A stretch of 64,000 nt of DNA, from positions 248,001 through 312,000 of the forward strand of contig NZ_QOHK01000005.1 in NCBI RefSeq assembly GCF_003319175.1, in the 5' to 3' direction. Source of the stretch: Blastococcus sp. TF02-8 (GTDB lineage Bacteria > Actinomycetota > Actinomycetes > Mycobacteriales > Geodermatophilaceae). The position numbers were made by a program, and so were the translations under genes. The stretch's first letter is position 1, and every line of letters begins with the position of its first letter. Shown one piece after another: positions 51,975 through 60,817 of the stretch. The notes under the pieces were generated by a model, which was not told the origin of the DNA, ran no database searches, and saw nothing but the letters and a program-made list of their open reading frames with translations.

Positions 51975-53188
51975 CCAGCCGCGTCGACCGGCTCCTGGGC
52001 GCGCGGCTCCCCGATCCACCGGAGAGCCTGCGCCGCGGCCCCTTCCGCGCGGGCGCCTTCTCCAGCCCGCTGCACTCCGACCGGCGCGCGGCCCGGGTCG
52101 GGGTCTGGCTCGGCACCGCTTTCCTGGTCTGCTTCCTGACCGGGCTGCTCAGCCATCTGATCCAGCAGCCGCCGTCGTGGTTCCGCCTCCCCGCCTCGCC
52201 GGTGTGGGGGTACCGGGTCACCCAGGGGGTGCACGTCGCCGCCGGGATCGCGGCGGTCCCGCTGCTCCTGGTGAAGCTCTGGACGGTCTACCCGCTGCTC
52301 TTCGAGTGGCCACCCGCCTCGACGGTCTCCCGCGCGGTCGGCCGGCTGTCCCTGCTGGTCCTCGTGGGCGCCGCCGTCATGCAGCTCGCCACCGGCCTGA
52401 TCAACATCTCGCAGTGGTATCCCTTCGGCTTCAACTTCACCCGGGGGCACTACTGGACCGGCTGGATCGCCATCGGTGCCGTCGCGGTGCACGTCGGCGC
52501 GAAGGCACCGCAGATCCGCCGCGCACTGGCCCGCCACCGCGCCCCGACCGCCGATGCGGGGGACCGTGCGGGGGGCCGTGCGGGGGACGGGGACACCGGG
52601 CTCCCCCGGCGCGCCTTCGTGCTCGCCACCGGCCTGGGCGTCACCGCCGTCACGCTGACCACCGTCGGCCAGACCCTCTCCCCGCTCTCGTCGGTGTCCC
52701 TGCTCGCCCCCCGGCTGCCCCGCTCCGGCCCCGAGGACCTGCCGGTCAACCAGACCGCCGCGGCGGCCGACGTCGAGCGCAGCGCCACCGATCCCGCCTA
52801 CCGCCTGGTCGTGGCCGGCCCCAACCGGCTCGAGCTCTCCCTGGCCGATCTCCGGGCCCGTCCGCAGCACCGGCAGTCACTGCCCATCGCCTGCGTCGAG
52901 GGCTGGAGCGCCGACGCCACCTGGACCGGGGTCCGGCTGGCCGATCTGCTCGAGGAGGCGGGGCTTCCGGCGGGCACACCCCTCGTGGTCGAGTCGCTGC
53001 AGACCGGCGGCCTCTACCGCACCAGCAGGATCGACGAGCCCCACGCCCGCGACCCCCGCACGCTGCTGGCCCTCCAGCTGGAGGGCCGGCCGCTGAGCCT
53101 GGACCACGGGTTCCCGGTGCGGCTGATCTCCCCCAACCGCCCCGGTGTGATGCAGACCAAGTGGGTGTCCCTGGTGCGACCGGCATGA
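51971..53188 (+). CDS. membrane-anchored molybdopterin-dependent oxidoreductase
   Basis: The 405-residue protein has an N-terminal region with about four to five membrane segments (from residue 35 to 210) and a C-terminal sulfite-oxidase-type molybdopterin domain (about 245-405). The Mo-ligand Cys is in PIACVEGWSADATWTGVRLADLL, and the region ends LISPNRPGVMQTKWVSLV. The N-terminal part resembles cytochrome b561-type anchors, with His residues at VHVAAG and GHYWTGWIAIGAVAVHVG. The electron donor is unknown. It is the third of four overlapping genes. Confidence 0.83.
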   Translation: MTSRVDRLLGARLPDPPESLRRGPFRAGAFSSPLHSDRRAARVGVWLGTAFLVCFLTGLLSHLIQQPPSWFRLPASPVWGYRVTQGVHVAAGIAAVPLLLVKLWTVYPLLFEWPPASTVSRAVGRLSLLVLVGAAVMQLATGLINISQWYPFGFNFTRGHYWTGWIAIGAVAVHVGAKAPQIRRALARHRAPTADAGDRAGGRAGDGDTGLPRRAFVLATGLGVTAVTLTTVGQTLSPLSSVSLLAPRLPRSGPEDLPVNQTAAAADVERSATDPAYRLVVAGPNRLELSLADLRARPQHRQSLPIACVEGWSADATWTGVRLADLLEEAGLPAGTPLVVESLQTGGLYRTSRIDEPHARDPRTLLALQLEGRPLSLDHGFPVRLISPNRPGVMQTKWVSLVRPA

Positions 53189-53673
53189 GCGACGCGCTGC
53201 GGGAGGACCCCTGCGCGACCGACTCCGCAGGGCCCCTGGCCTCGGCGGCACGCCCCTGGTGGCGCTGGCTCTTCCTGCTGCCCGGGTTCGCCGCGGTCGG
53301 CTGGGGCGTCGCGGGGCTGCTGGCCGACGACCGGGTCCCGCTGCGTCCCTGGCTGACCTGGGTGGTGGGCAGCGCCCTGGTGCACGACCTGCTGCTGGCG
53401 CCCCTGGTCGTCCTGGTCGGCGCGCTGGTGGCCCGCGTCCTGCCGGGAGCGGCCCGCCCGCCGGTCGTCGTCGGCCTCGTCGTCAGCGGCGTGCTGACCC
53501 TGGTGGCGCTGCCCTTCCTGCTCGACCTCGGCACCTCGACGGAGCCGGGCTTCCTCCCCCTCGACTACGGCCGGAACCTGCTGCTGCTCGTCGCCGGCAT
53601 CATGTCGGTCTCGACCGTCTGGGCCGTGATCGCCACCGAGCTGGCCCGGCGCCGTGCGGCTCAGTCCGGATAG
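53185..53673 (+). CDS. small four-helix membrane protein
   Basis: A 162-residue protein with four predicted membrane segments (WLFLLPGFAAVGWGVAGLL, LVHDLLLAPLVVLVGALVA, PPVVVGLVVSGVLTLVALPFLL, NLLLLVAGIMSVSTVWAVI). No family is recognised. It overlaps the oxidoreductase gene by ATGA and is likely its partner in the membrane. Its end overlaps the convergent SRPBCC gene by 13 bp. Confidence 0.7.
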   Translation: MSDALREDPCATDSAGPLASAARPWWRWLFLLPGFAAVGWGVAGLLADDRVPLRPWLTWVVGSALVHDLLLAPLVVLVGALVARVLPGAARPPVVVGLVVSGVLTLVALPFLLDLGTSTEPGFLPLDYGRNLLLLVAGIMSVSTVWAVIATELARRRAAQSG

Positions 53674-54119
53674 CTGCGGGCGAAGGCGGCGAACCGTCGC
53701 AGCGACCGGCGGATGCCCAGCAGCGCGAGCGGCTTGACCAGCGCGAAGCCGGCGACCCCGAGGTAGCCGTAGGGGAGGTAGAGCCGCTCGGTCCAGACGA
53801 ACGTCGAGTGCTCCCCGCGGGGCTCGATCTCGAAGATGCCGGGCCCGCGGATCAGCCGCCCCGTGTGCTGCACCTCCACCAGCCGTGGCGGCTCCCACTT
53901 CATGATCACCATCGTGTCGAGCAGGCCGACGTGCCGGCCGCCGGGAAGGGGCAGGCCGGTGCGGGCGGCGAGCCGGCCGCCGAATCCCTGGGCCGGTCCG
54001 GCCACCGTGCGGACGTCGGTGGCGAGCATCCACTCGCCCTGCCGGGCCCAGTCGGTGAGGGCCGCCCAGACCCGCTCCGGCGGGGCATCGACGTCGATCC
54101 GTTCCACCAGCTCAGGCAT
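53661..54119 (-). CDS. SRPBCC (polyketide cyclase-like) family protein
   Basis: The 152-residue protein fits the START-like SRPBCC fold: VERIDVDAPPERVWAALTDWARQGEWM at the start, then LVEVQHTGRLIRGPGIFEIEPRGEHSTFVWTERLYLPYG. Such proteins bind hydrophobic ligands or act in cell-envelope lipid turnover. It begins within the last 8 bp of the DivIVA-like gene, so it is co-transcribed with the DapE-LOG-DivIVA unit. Ligand unknown. Confidence 0.82.
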   Translation of the reverse strand: MPELVERIDVDAPPERVWAALTDWARQGEWMLATDVRTVAGPAQGFGGRLAARTGLPLPGGRHVGLLDTMVIMKWEPPRLVEVQHTGRLIRGPGIFEIEPRGEHSTFVWTERLYLPYGYLGVAGFALVKPLALLGIRRSLRRFAAFARSYPD

Positions 54120-54480
54120 CCCTGGCCACCTCCTCGTCGGCGGGCTGCACGCCCGGGTCGGTCGGCCGCTCCGGGTAGGCGCGGGCCTCCAGCTCGCTGC
54201 GGAGCGCGCCGATCTCGGTGTCGCGCTCGTCCAGGGCACGGGCGAGCTGGTCGAGCAGCCAGTCCACCTCGACCATGCGGTAGCCGCGAGCGGTCACCGT
54301 GATCCGCTGCGCCCGGACGTCCCCGCCGGTGACCGGCCGGTCGGCGGGCAGCTCCACGGGCGAGCGTCCGGCGTCGGCCGGGGGCCGGGTCTCCCCCCGC
54401 CCCAGGAGCAGCGACGCCACGAGGAACAGGACGCCACCGACCAGCAGGACGGCGAGGACGAAGACGGCGAAGGCGAGCAC
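54112..54480 (-). CDS. DivIVA-domain membrane protein
   Basis: A 122-residue protein with one N-terminal membrane helix (LAFAVFVLAVLLVGGVLFLVASLLLG) and a C-terminal DivIVA-type coiled coil (GYRMVEVDWLLDQLARALDERDTEIGALRSELEA). It is the same kind as the DivIVA-domain protein between folP2/gpgS and tagA in mycobacteria. Likely role at the cell pole or membrane in growth. The GTG is 1 nt after the LOG stop. Confidence 0.82.
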   Translation of the reverse strand: MLAFAVFVLAVLLVGGVLFLVASLLLGRGETRPPADAGRSPVELPADRPVTGGDVRAQRITVTARGYRMVEVDWLLDQLARALDERDTEIGALRSELEARAYPERPTDPGVQPADEEVARDA

Positions 54481-54481
54481 G

Positions 54482-55312
54482 TCAGGCGTCGGACGGACCG
54501 GTCGCGGTGGGCGCGCGCGTGCCGCCGCCGACGTCCCCGGCCGCACGGGTGGCCTCCGCCTCCTGGATGACCGCCACGGCTTCGGCCACGTCGTCGGTGA
54601 CCACGATCAGGTCCAGGTCCCCCGGGCTCACCGTGCCCTCGGCGATCATCCGCTCGCGGATCCAGCCGACCAGGCCCGACCAGAACTCCGTGCCGATGAG
54701 GATCACCGGGAACCGGGTGACCTTGCGGGTCTGCACCAGGGTCAGCGCCTCGAACAGCTCGTCCAGCGTGCCGAAGCCGCCGGGCAGGATCACGAACGCC
54801 TGGGCGTACTTCACGAACATCGTCTTGCGCACGAAGAAGTAGCGGAACGAGATGCCGACGTCGACCCACTCGTTGAGCTCCTGCTCGAAGGGCAGCTCGA
54901 TGCCCAGGCCCACCGACATGCCACCGGCCTCGTGCGCGCCGCGGTTCGCCGCCTCCATCGCACCGGGGCCGCCCCCGGTGATGACGGCGTACCCCGCCTC
55001 GGCCAGCGCCCGCCCGAGCGCGACGCCGGTGTCGTAGTGCGGGTGCTCGCGCGGTGTGCGGGCGCTGCCGAACACGCTCACGGCCCGCGGCAGCTCAGCG
55101 AGCAGCCCGAACCCCTCGACGAACTCCGAGGTGATCCGCATGACGCGCCACGGGTCGGTGTGCACCCAGTCGGCGGGGCCGCGGCGGTCCAGCAGCCGCT
55201 GGTCGGTCGTCGTCCCCTGGTTCCTCGGGTCCGGCTCGCCGCCGCGCAGCATGACCGGGCCGCGGTGCCGGGTGGGGCGCGGACGACGCCCGTCGGGCGG
55301 TGGGGTGGTCAT
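54482..55312 (-). CDS. LOG-family (TIGR00730) nucleotide phosphoribohydrolase-like protein
   Basis: The 276-residue Rossmann-fold protein carries the LOG motifs [17 protein letters not shown] (about 118-134) and [17 protein letters not shown] (PGGxGTxxE, about 183-199). LOG enzymes release cytokinin bases from nucleoside monophosphates; bacterial members often have this activity in vitro, with the physiological substrate uncertain. Extra N-terminal 40 residues are Arg/Pro rich. ATGA overlap with dapE. Confidence 0.88.
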   Translation of the reverse strand: MTTPPPDGRRPRPTRHRGPVMLRGGEPDPRNQGTTTDQRLLDRRGPADWVHTDPWRVMRITSEFVEGFGLLAELPRAVSVFGSARTPREHPHYDTGVALGRALAEAGYAVITGGGPGAMEAANRGAHEAGGMSVGLGIELPFEQELNEWVDVGISFRYFFVRKTMFVKYAQAFVILPGGFGTLDELFEALTLVQTRKVTRFPVILIGTEFWSGLVGWIRERMIAEGTVSPGDLDLIVVTDDVAEAVAVIQEAEATRAAGDVGGGTRAPTATGPSDA

Positions 55313-56433
55313 GCCTCGCTCCTCGTGGTCGGGCCGGACAGGAAGGCGGTCAGCGCGTCGACGGCGGGCTGCAGCCGCTCGACGAGCACGTGCTCCTCGC
55401 GCGTGTGGGCCAGCTGCGGGTCGCCGGGGCCGTAGTTGATCGCCGGGATCCCGAAGGCGGCGAACCTGGCCACGTCGGTCCAGCCGAGCTTGGCCCGTGC
55501 CGGGCGGCCCACCGCCTCGACGAACGCTGCGGCGGCCGGCTCGCCCAGGCCGGGCAGCGCTCCCCCGGCGTTGTCCACGACGGTCAGCGTGGCACCGGCG
55601 GCGATCGCCTCGGCGAACACCTCCCGGACGTGCGCCTCGGCGGCGTCCTCGTCCCGGTCGGGCGCGTAGCGGAAGTTCACCGTCAGCGACGCCTCGTCGG
55701 GGATCACGTTGCCGGCCACCCCGCCCGAGATCCCCACGGCGTTGAGACCCTCGCGGTAGCGGCAGCCGTCGATCTCCACCTCGCGGGCGCGGTAGGCCGA
55801 CAGCGCCGCGAGGGCACCGGCCAGCCCGTGCACCGCGTTCTCCCCCAACCAGCTGCGCGCGCTGTGCGCGCGGACCCCGGTCGTCGACAGCACCGCCCGC
55901 AGGGTGCCCTGGCAGCCGGCCTCGATCTCGCCGTCGGTCGGCTCCAGGACGATCGCGAGGTCGCCGTAGAGCCAGCCCCGCCGCTCGCGGGCCACCCGGC
56001 CGAGGCCGTTCCGCACCGCCTCGACCTCCTCGTTGTCGTAGAAGACGAACGTGAGGTCGTGGGCGGGCTCCGCACCGGGGACGCCGAACGTCGCGGCCAG
56101 CCGGAGCATGACGGCGTCACCGGACTTCATGTCGCTGGCGCCGCAGCCGTAGAGCCGGCCGGCGGCCTCGTCGAGCCTGCTCGGCACGTTGTCGGCGATC
56201 GGCACGGTGTCCAGGTGCCCGGCGAGGACCACGCGGGTCGGCCGGTCCAGGTTGGTGCGGGCCAGCACCGCATCGCCGACGCGCTCGACCTCGAGGCCGC
56301 CGAGCGCCCGCAGCGCCTCCTCGACCGCGTCGGCCAGGGCCCCCTCGCTCCCCGAGACCGAGGGGGCGTCGACCAGCGCGCCGGTCAGGGAGAGGACGTC
56401 GGCGGACAGGTCGAGCTCGGGCGGGGTGCTCAC
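55309..56433 (-). CDS. dapE: succinyl-diaminopimelate desuccinylase
   Basis: The 374-residue M20 metallopeptidase removes succinate from N-succinyl-L,L-diaminopimelate in lysine and peptidoglycan precursor synthesis. Metal ligands fit AGHLDTVP (His, Asp), [12 protein letters not shown] (Asp), and the catalytic Glu pair in YDNEEVEAV; the C-terminal His is in [16 protein letters not shown] at 56447-56442 lies 8 nt before the GTG start, so a leaderless start is likely. It is divergent from dapD, which makes its substrate two steps earlier. Confidence 0.92.
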   Translation of the reverse strand: MSTPPELDLSADVLSLTGALVDAPSVSGSEGALADAVEEALRALGGLEVERVGDAVLARTNLDRPTRVVLAGHLDTVPIADNVPSRLDEAAGRLYGCGASDMKSGDAVMLRLAATFGVPGAEPAHDLTFVFYDNEEVEAVRNGLGRVARERRGWLYGDLAIVLEPTDGEIEAGCQGTLRAVLSTTGVRAHSARSWLGENAVHGLAGALAALSAYRAREVEIDGCRYREGLNAVGISGGVAGNVIPDEASLTVNFRYAPDRDEDAAEAHVREVFAEAIAAGATLTVVDNAGGALPGLGEPAAAAFVEAVGRPARAKLGWTDVARFAAFGIPAINYGPGDPQLAHTREEHVLVERLQPAVDALTAFLSGPTTRSEA

Positions 56434-56441
56434 GCCGAGGA

Positions 56442-56499
56442 AGCCTAAGGGCCGGGGCGCCGACCGGCTGCCGTGGCCGGGGCTGTCGCTGGGTAGCGT
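56442..56499. promoter_or_regulatory. divergent dapE/dapD leaderless promoters
   Basis: The 73-bp gap between two lysine-pathway genes holds TAGGCT on the minus strand (56447-56442) and TAGCGT on the plus strand (56494-56499), 8 and 7 nt before the respective GTG starts. The two -10 elements are about 50 bp apart, so the polymerases may compete. Confidence 0.6.
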
Positions 56500-56506
56500 C
56501 GTCCCC

Positions 56507-57487
56507 GTGACCGACGCTCCTGACGCCCCCCTCTCGGCATCGGCCGCCGGCCTGGCGACCGTCACCCCGGCAGGCACCGTGCTCGACACCTGGTACCCCG
56601 AGCCCCGGCTCGGCGCGCCCGACGGCGCGGCCCCGGGCACCACCCGGCTCGGGGCGCTGGAGCTCTCCGGCGAGCTGGGTCCGGACTACGGCGGCCTCGT
56701 GCGCACCGACGAGGCCCGCGGCGTGGAGGTCATCGCCGTCCGCACCGTCATCGCCGACCTCTCCGCACCGCCGGTCGACACCCACGACGTCTGGCTGCGG
56801 CTGCACCTCCTCTCGCACCGCCTCGTGAAGCCGCACGGCGTGGACCTGACCGGCATCTTCGGCCTGCTCACCAACGTCGCCTGGACCAGCGCCGGCCCGG
56901 TGGAGGCCGCCGGGTTCAGCGCGCACCGGCTGCGTGCCGCCGTCGGCCACCTCACCGTCTTCGGCGTCGACAAGTTCCCGCGGATGGTCGACTACGTCGT
57001 CCCGTCCGGAGTCCGCATCGCCGACGGCGACCGGGTGCGCCTGGGCGCCCACCTCGCCGAGGGGACGACGGTCATGCACGAGGGCTTCGTCAACTACAAC
57101 GCCGGCACGCTCGGTCCGTCGATGGTCGAAGGCCGGATCAGCGCCGGTGTGGTGGTGGGGCCCGACAGCGACATCGGCGGCAGCGCGTCGATCATGGGCA
57201 CGCTCTCCGGCGGCGGCACCCAGGTCATCTCCATCGGCAGCGGCTGCCTGCTCGGCGCCAACTCCGGCACCGGGATCTCCCTCGGCGACGGCTGCGTCGT
57301 CGAGGCCGGCTGCTACGTGACCGCCGGCTCGCGGGTGACCCTCCCCGACGGCTCGGTGGTGAAGGGCAAGGAGCTCTCCGGGCGCTCGGGCCTGCTGTTC
57401 CGCCGCAACAGCGTCAGCGGTGCGCTGGAAGCCCTCCCCCGCGAGGGCACGTGGGGCGCGCTGAACGCCGACCTGCACGCCAACTGA
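56507..57487 (+). CDS. dapD: tetrahydrodipicolinate N-succinyltransferase
   Basis: A 326-residue enzyme of the actinobacterial DapD type: a helical N-terminal domain and a left-handed beta-helix with hexapeptide repeats ([44 protein letters not shown]). It transfers succinyl from succinyl-CoA to tetrahydrodipicolinate. [29 protein letters not shown] has the usual substrate-site Glu. The start GTG at 56507 follows TAGCGT. The neighbouring dapE and the dapC at 62441 complete the succinylase branch. Confidence 0.93.
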   Translation: MTDAPDAPLSASAAGLATVTPAGTVLDTWYPEPRLGAPDGAAPGTTRLGALELSGELGPDYGGLVRTDEARGVEVIAVRTVIADLSAPPVDTHDVWLRLHLLSHRLVKPHGVDLTGIFGLLTNVAWTSAGPVEAAGFSAHRLRAAVGHLTVFGVDKFPRMVDYVVPSGVRIADGDRVRLGAHLAEGTTVMHEGFVNYNAGTLGPSMVEGRISAGVVVGPDSDIGGSASIMGTLSGGGTQVISIGSGCLLGANSGTGISLGDGCVVEAGCYVTAGSRVTLPDGSVVKGKELSGRSGLLFRRNSVSGALEALPREGTWGALNADLHAN

Positions 57488-57488
57488 C

Positions 57489-57524
57489 GCGTCCCACGGC
57501 CCTCGGGTCCGGCCACGAGGACGC
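57489..57524. terminator. possible weak hairpin after dapD and the FtsX permease gene
   Basis: Gcgtcc (57489-57494) pairs with ggacgc (57519-57524) with two GGCC tracts inside. The stem is short and partly interrupted, so the terminator call is tentative. Confidence 0.35.
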
Positions 57525-59731
57525 TAGTCCGCACCCGGACGCCACCGCTGGGCCGTTCGGAAGACGACGTCCGCCGTCCAGAGGGACAGCGCGGCGGCAC
57601 AGGCGACCGCGGAGACGAAACAGGCAGTCGCGAACATCGGTGACGGCGTCATGAAGACGGAACCGGACTCGATCCCGGAGGGCAGGATCAGATAGAGGCC
57701 GGCGCCGACCAGCCCGGCGAAGACCATGGGGAGTGCCAGCCGCCAGCCCGCGAGGACGGCGAGCCACCTCCGCCGTCCCGCCAAGGCGGCGATCGGCGCC
57801 ACGTCGTGACCGGTCCGCAGCGCATCCCCGGCGAGTGCGCACGCCGCAGCGAACATCACGGTGAGCGCCCCGATCAGACCCCAGAGGACCGTCCACCGGC
57901 CCTGGAGCTGGACGACCTTGCCCGCGACGACCCAGTCCGTGCCGATCGACGTCAGTTGGAGGCCGCCGGGAGTCGTCTCGTATCCCAGCCGCTGCAGGTC
58001 GACCAGCGGGAGGTCGTCGCCCGTCGTCGACACGAGGTTCAGTTCCGCTCCCGCCTCCGACAACCGAGCGAGGTCCAGGGACTCCTGCTGGACGACCGTC
58101 GTCCCGCCCAGGGCCGGATACCAGGCCGCCACGGCCGCCATCGCGCGTGTCCCCGCGAACTGGGCCACCGGAGCGGCGTCGCGTCCGCACTCCCCGCCCA
58201 GGACGCGGACCGTGGCGCAGTCGGCCTCGATCGTCGTGCCCGTCGGCCCGCTCCAGGCCCAGACAGGCGCCACCCCCGGAGGGAGACGTCGGAGGAACGT
58301 CTCCATCCCCTTGCCGTAGTCGGTGTGCTGCGCCCGGAGCGAGACGGTTCCGAACTCTGCGCGGGCCGCGAGCGCAGAGGTGTACTGCTGGCCCAGCTGA
58401 CTGCTCCACAGCTGGATCTGGCCGAGGAGCAGGATGACCCCGCAGACCCCGAGCGCGAGCCGGGTCGTCCGCTTCGGGAACCGCTCCAGTCGGCGGCCCC
58501 CGATGATGGCGCCCACCGATCCCCACCGGCGGCCCCAATCGGCTCCGAAGCCACCCAGGCCGGCGAGCAGTGCCCCGATGAGCGCCGGGAGCGTGAGAAC
58601 GACGGCCAGGCTGCCGAATCCGTAGGACAGGGTGCGCAGAGCCTCGGTCTGGAAGTAGGTGGGCAGCCAGATGGTCGCGAGGCAGGCCACGAGGCAGGCA
58701 CCGGCCCGGGCGGCCGAGACCTGCTGTCCGCGCCTCCGGACAGGCCGACGTCGTAGGAGAGTTCTCCGCCGCGGGGCCGGGACCCGCTGCCGCACCGCCA
58801 GGACCGTGAGCACGCACGACGCGTGCGCCAGGACGACGGCGACGAGCATCGCCGGCCAGAACTGACGCACGTGGGCGGCCGCTGTCGCCGTGTCCAAGGA
58901 GGCGACGTGCACGTCCGCCACGGCGAAGACCGTGACCGCCGCAGTCCCGAGCACTCCCCCGACGAGCGTCGCCGGCCACGCCTCCCTGATGTCGACGAGC
59001 GCGAGATGCCGGCGCTCGGCGCCGATGACGACGAGGAGGTGTCCGCGCCGGGCACGCGCCTCCGCGTCCAGACCCCCGGCGAGTGCGACGGCGGCCAGTG
59101 CAGGCACCACGAGAGCACCGATCAGCGCCGCGTTCAGTTCCCAGAGCTCGGTCGCGTTCAGCACGCCGAGGCCGTACCAGCCATCACCGGTCCCCTCGCC
59201 CCCGAACCCGGACGCGAAATCCATGGTGGCCGGGTCGAAGGCCTCCCGGGTCGGACGCAGGTAGACGCGGCGTTCCGTGGGGTCCTCCAGACCGGAGGGC
59301 CCGATCACACCGCTCACGGTGCCGAAGAGGGCGGGATCGACCTCCTCCAGCTCCTCCTGGACCGCAGGGGAGACGACTGCCTGCCCGGGCTGCGGCCACC
59401 GGGACACCCCGGCGGGAAGTGGCGCATCGTCGTCGAGCGGCCAGATCGACTGCACCAGGACACCGGAGTCGTCCAGCGCCGTGAAACCGTCGTACGAGAT
59501 CAGCAGTCGCGCGTCGGCCTCGCTGCTCAGCGACGGGCGCAGGCTGTCGGCCCGTGACTGGCGGTCGTGCCAGAGCGCGTTCGCGAGCACGAGGGCGCAG
59601 ACACCGGCGACCAGCACCGCCGAGCTGACGACCAGGGCGACCACCCGGAGACGTGCCTGCGGGCCACGGCGACCGAACGCACGGCCGACCCTGATCAGGG
59701 CAGGGACGAGAACCGTTGCACCCGCGCTCAC
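57524..59731 (-). CDS. FtsX-type ABC permease of the peptide-linked transporter
   Basis: The 735-residue membrane protein has about ten predicted membrane segments in two FtsX-like halves: an N-terminal helix (ALVVSSAVLVAGVCALVLA), a large outer domain, three helices, a middle group, a second outer domain (about 450-590) and three C-terminal helices. The EARARRGHLLVVIGAERRHLALVDIREAW segment is the FtsX-like coupling region. It starts at a GTG inside the ATPase stop (GTGA at 59728-59731). It probably exports, cleaves or confers immunity to the small secreted protein encoded upstream; this is inference. Confidence 0.8.
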   Translation of the reverse strand: MSAGATVLVPALIRVGRAFGRRGPQARLRVVALVVSSAVLVAGVCALVLANALWHDRQSRADSLRPSLSSEADARLLISYDGFTALDDSGVLVQSIWPLDDDAPLPAGVSRWPQPGQAVVSPAVQEELEEVDPALFGTVSGVIGPSGLEDPTERRVYLRPTREAFDPATMDFASGFGGEGTGDGWYGLGVLNATELWELNAALIGALVVPALAAVALAGGLDAEARARRGHLLVVIGAERRHLALVDIREAWPATLVGGVLGTAAVTVFAVADVHVASLDTATAAAHVRQFWPAMLVAVVLAHASCVLTVLAVRQRVPAPRRRTLLRRRPVRRRGQQVSAARAGACLVACLATIWLPTYFQTEALRTLSYGFGSLAVVLTLPALIGALLAGLGGFGADWGRRWGSVGAIIGGRRLERFPKRTTRLALGVCGVILLLGQIQLWSSQLGQQYTSALAARAEFGTVSLRAQHTDYGKGMETFLRRLPPGVAPVWAWSGPTGTTIEADCATVRVLGGECGRDAAPVAQFAGTRAMAAVAAWYPALGGTTVVQQESLDLARLSEAGAELNLVSTTGDDLPLVDLQRLGYETTPGGLQLTSIGTDWVVAGKVVQLQGRWTVLWGLIGALTVMFAAACALAGDALRTGHDVAPIAALAGRRRWLAVLAGWRLALPMVFAGLVGAGLYLILPSGIESGSVFMTPSPMFATACFVSAVACAAALSLWTADVVFRTAQRWRPGAD

Positions 59732-60423
59732 CCCGCGACGACCGCGTCACTCATCGGCAGCTCCCGGAGGACACCGCCCGACAGCTGGGTCAACCGAGTG
59801 GCCCGTCGAGCCACCTCCGGGTCATGGGTGACCACGACCAGCGCGCAGCCGAACCGGCGAGGGACGTCGAAGATGATGTCGACCACCTGATCGCGCGTCG
59901 GCGGGTCGAGCGAGCCCGTCGGCTCGTCCGCCAGCAGCAGCCGGGGGTCGTTCATCAGGGCGCGGGCGACCGCCACCCGCTGACGTTCCCCTCCGGAGAA
60001 CTCGGCGATCGAGCGCGCGCCATCCGGAACGCCGAGAGCCTCCAGGAGATGGTCGGCCTTCGCCGCTGCTTCACGGGGTCTCTGACCGGCCAGCAATCCG
60101 CTGATCATGACATTCTCCCGGGGCGAGAGCTCGACCAGCAATTCTCCGGTCTGGAAGATCATCCCGAGCTTTTCCCGGCGCATCCGGGACAATCCGCTCC
60201 GCCGAAGGCCAGTGATCGCGACGTCGTCCACCACAATTGTTCCGGCACTGGGAGGAATCAACCCGAGGACACAGGAGAGCAAACTGCTCTTGCCACTTCC
60301 ACTTCGCCCGACGACGGCAACGGAGTCACCGGCATCCACCTCGAGATCGACGTCGTCGAGAATGGTCTTGCCCCCGAGCACGAGGCTCACTCCACTCATG
60401 GTGAGAATGGGAGAAACGGTCAC
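59728..60423 (-). CDS. MacB/LolD-like ABC ATPase
   Basis: This 231-residue nucleotide-binding protein has Walker A GRSGSGKSS (about 40-48), the signature FSGGERQRVAVARAL (about 143-157) and Walker B LLLADEPTGSLDP, of the LolD/MacB export type. G+C content drops in its first 300 bp compared with neighbours. The start is uncertain: I prefer the GTG at 60423 because an earlier GTG at 60447 lies inside a strong hairpin, and aagggga lies upstream of 60423. It is the second gene of the peptide cassette. Confidence 0.85.
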   Translation of the reverse strand: MTVSPILTMSGVSLVLGGKTILDDVDLEVDAGDSVAVVGRSGSGKSSLLSCVLGLIPPSAGTIVVDDVAITGLRRSGLSRMRREKLGMIFQTGELLVELSPRENVMISGLLAGQRPREAAAKADHLLEALGVPDGARSIAEFSGGERQRVAVARALMNDPRLLLADEPTGSLDPPTRDQVVDIIFDVPRRFGCALVVVTHDPEVARRATRLTQLSGGVLRELPMSDAVVAG

Positions 60424-60445
60424 GAGGGAGTCCCCTTCGTCGGTC

Positions 60446-60482
60446 ACCGGTGCGCGGGCCCGTCCGACGCCCGCGCACCGGT
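60446..60482 (-). terminator. intercistronic hairpin between peptide and transporter genes
   Basis: A perfect 14-bp stem (60446-60459 with 60469-60482) with a 9-nt loop lies 20 nt after the peptide stop and before the ATPase start. It may act as a partial terminator or protect the peptide message, giving more peptide than transporter. Confidence 0.7.
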
Positions 60483-60502
60483 AACCCGACAGTCTTCTGC
60501 GA

Positions 60503-60817
60503 TCAGTTCCAGTTGCTGCAGGGGTCGCTGGCGAACTGGACGTCCGTACAGGCCCGCACGGCCGTCACCGTCGCCGCCTTGGAGACGGTCGTGCCGTACC
60601 CGCTGTTGTTGCTCAGCCGGTTGTCGGTGTTGTTCCAGTTCCCGTAGGCGCTGTGGGAGTCGGCCTTCATGTCATAGACGTAGAACCTGCTGTGCGTGCT
60701 GTTGTCGTACGCGTTCGAGCCGCTGTCCGGCGCGACAGCGGAATGCGCCAGAGCAGGAGACGCACTGACCGCCGCGAAAGCGACGAACATGGCAACGGAA
60801 ATTGCGCGATGCTTCAT
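60503..60817 (-). CDS. small secreted protein linked to the ABC/FtsX transporter
   Basis: I do not recognise the family with certainty. The 104-residue product has a classical signal peptide (MKHRAISVAMFVAFAAVSASPALA, cleavage likely after residue 24), leaving a mature part of about 80 residues rich in Asn, Ser, Tyr and Trp. Two Cys (90 and 100) flank a short loop (CTDVQFASDPC), with a probable disulfide, and the protein ends NWN. The DMKADSHSAYGNWNN region recalls small actinobacterial secreted proteins with DTKADGHSVYG, from memory. Aaagggg precedes the ATG. It may be a bacteriocin-like or signal peptide; no assay evidence. Confidence 0.72.
   Translation of the reverse strand: MKHRAISVAMFVAFAAVSASPALAHSAVAPDSGSNAYDNSTHSRFYVYDMKADSHSAYGNWNNTDNRLSNNSGYGTTVSKAATVTAVRACTDVQFASDPCSNWN

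Noticed and set aside
60424-60447. GTG at 60447 as the ATPase start
   Set aside because: It lies within the 14-bp intercistronic hairpin and has no ribosome site; GTG 60423 has an upstream aagggga.
60503-60817. Lactococcin 972 family bacteriocin
   Set aside because: The gene order is similar but the mature sequence lacks the family pattern as I remember it, and has a Cys pair. I keep it as unassigned.
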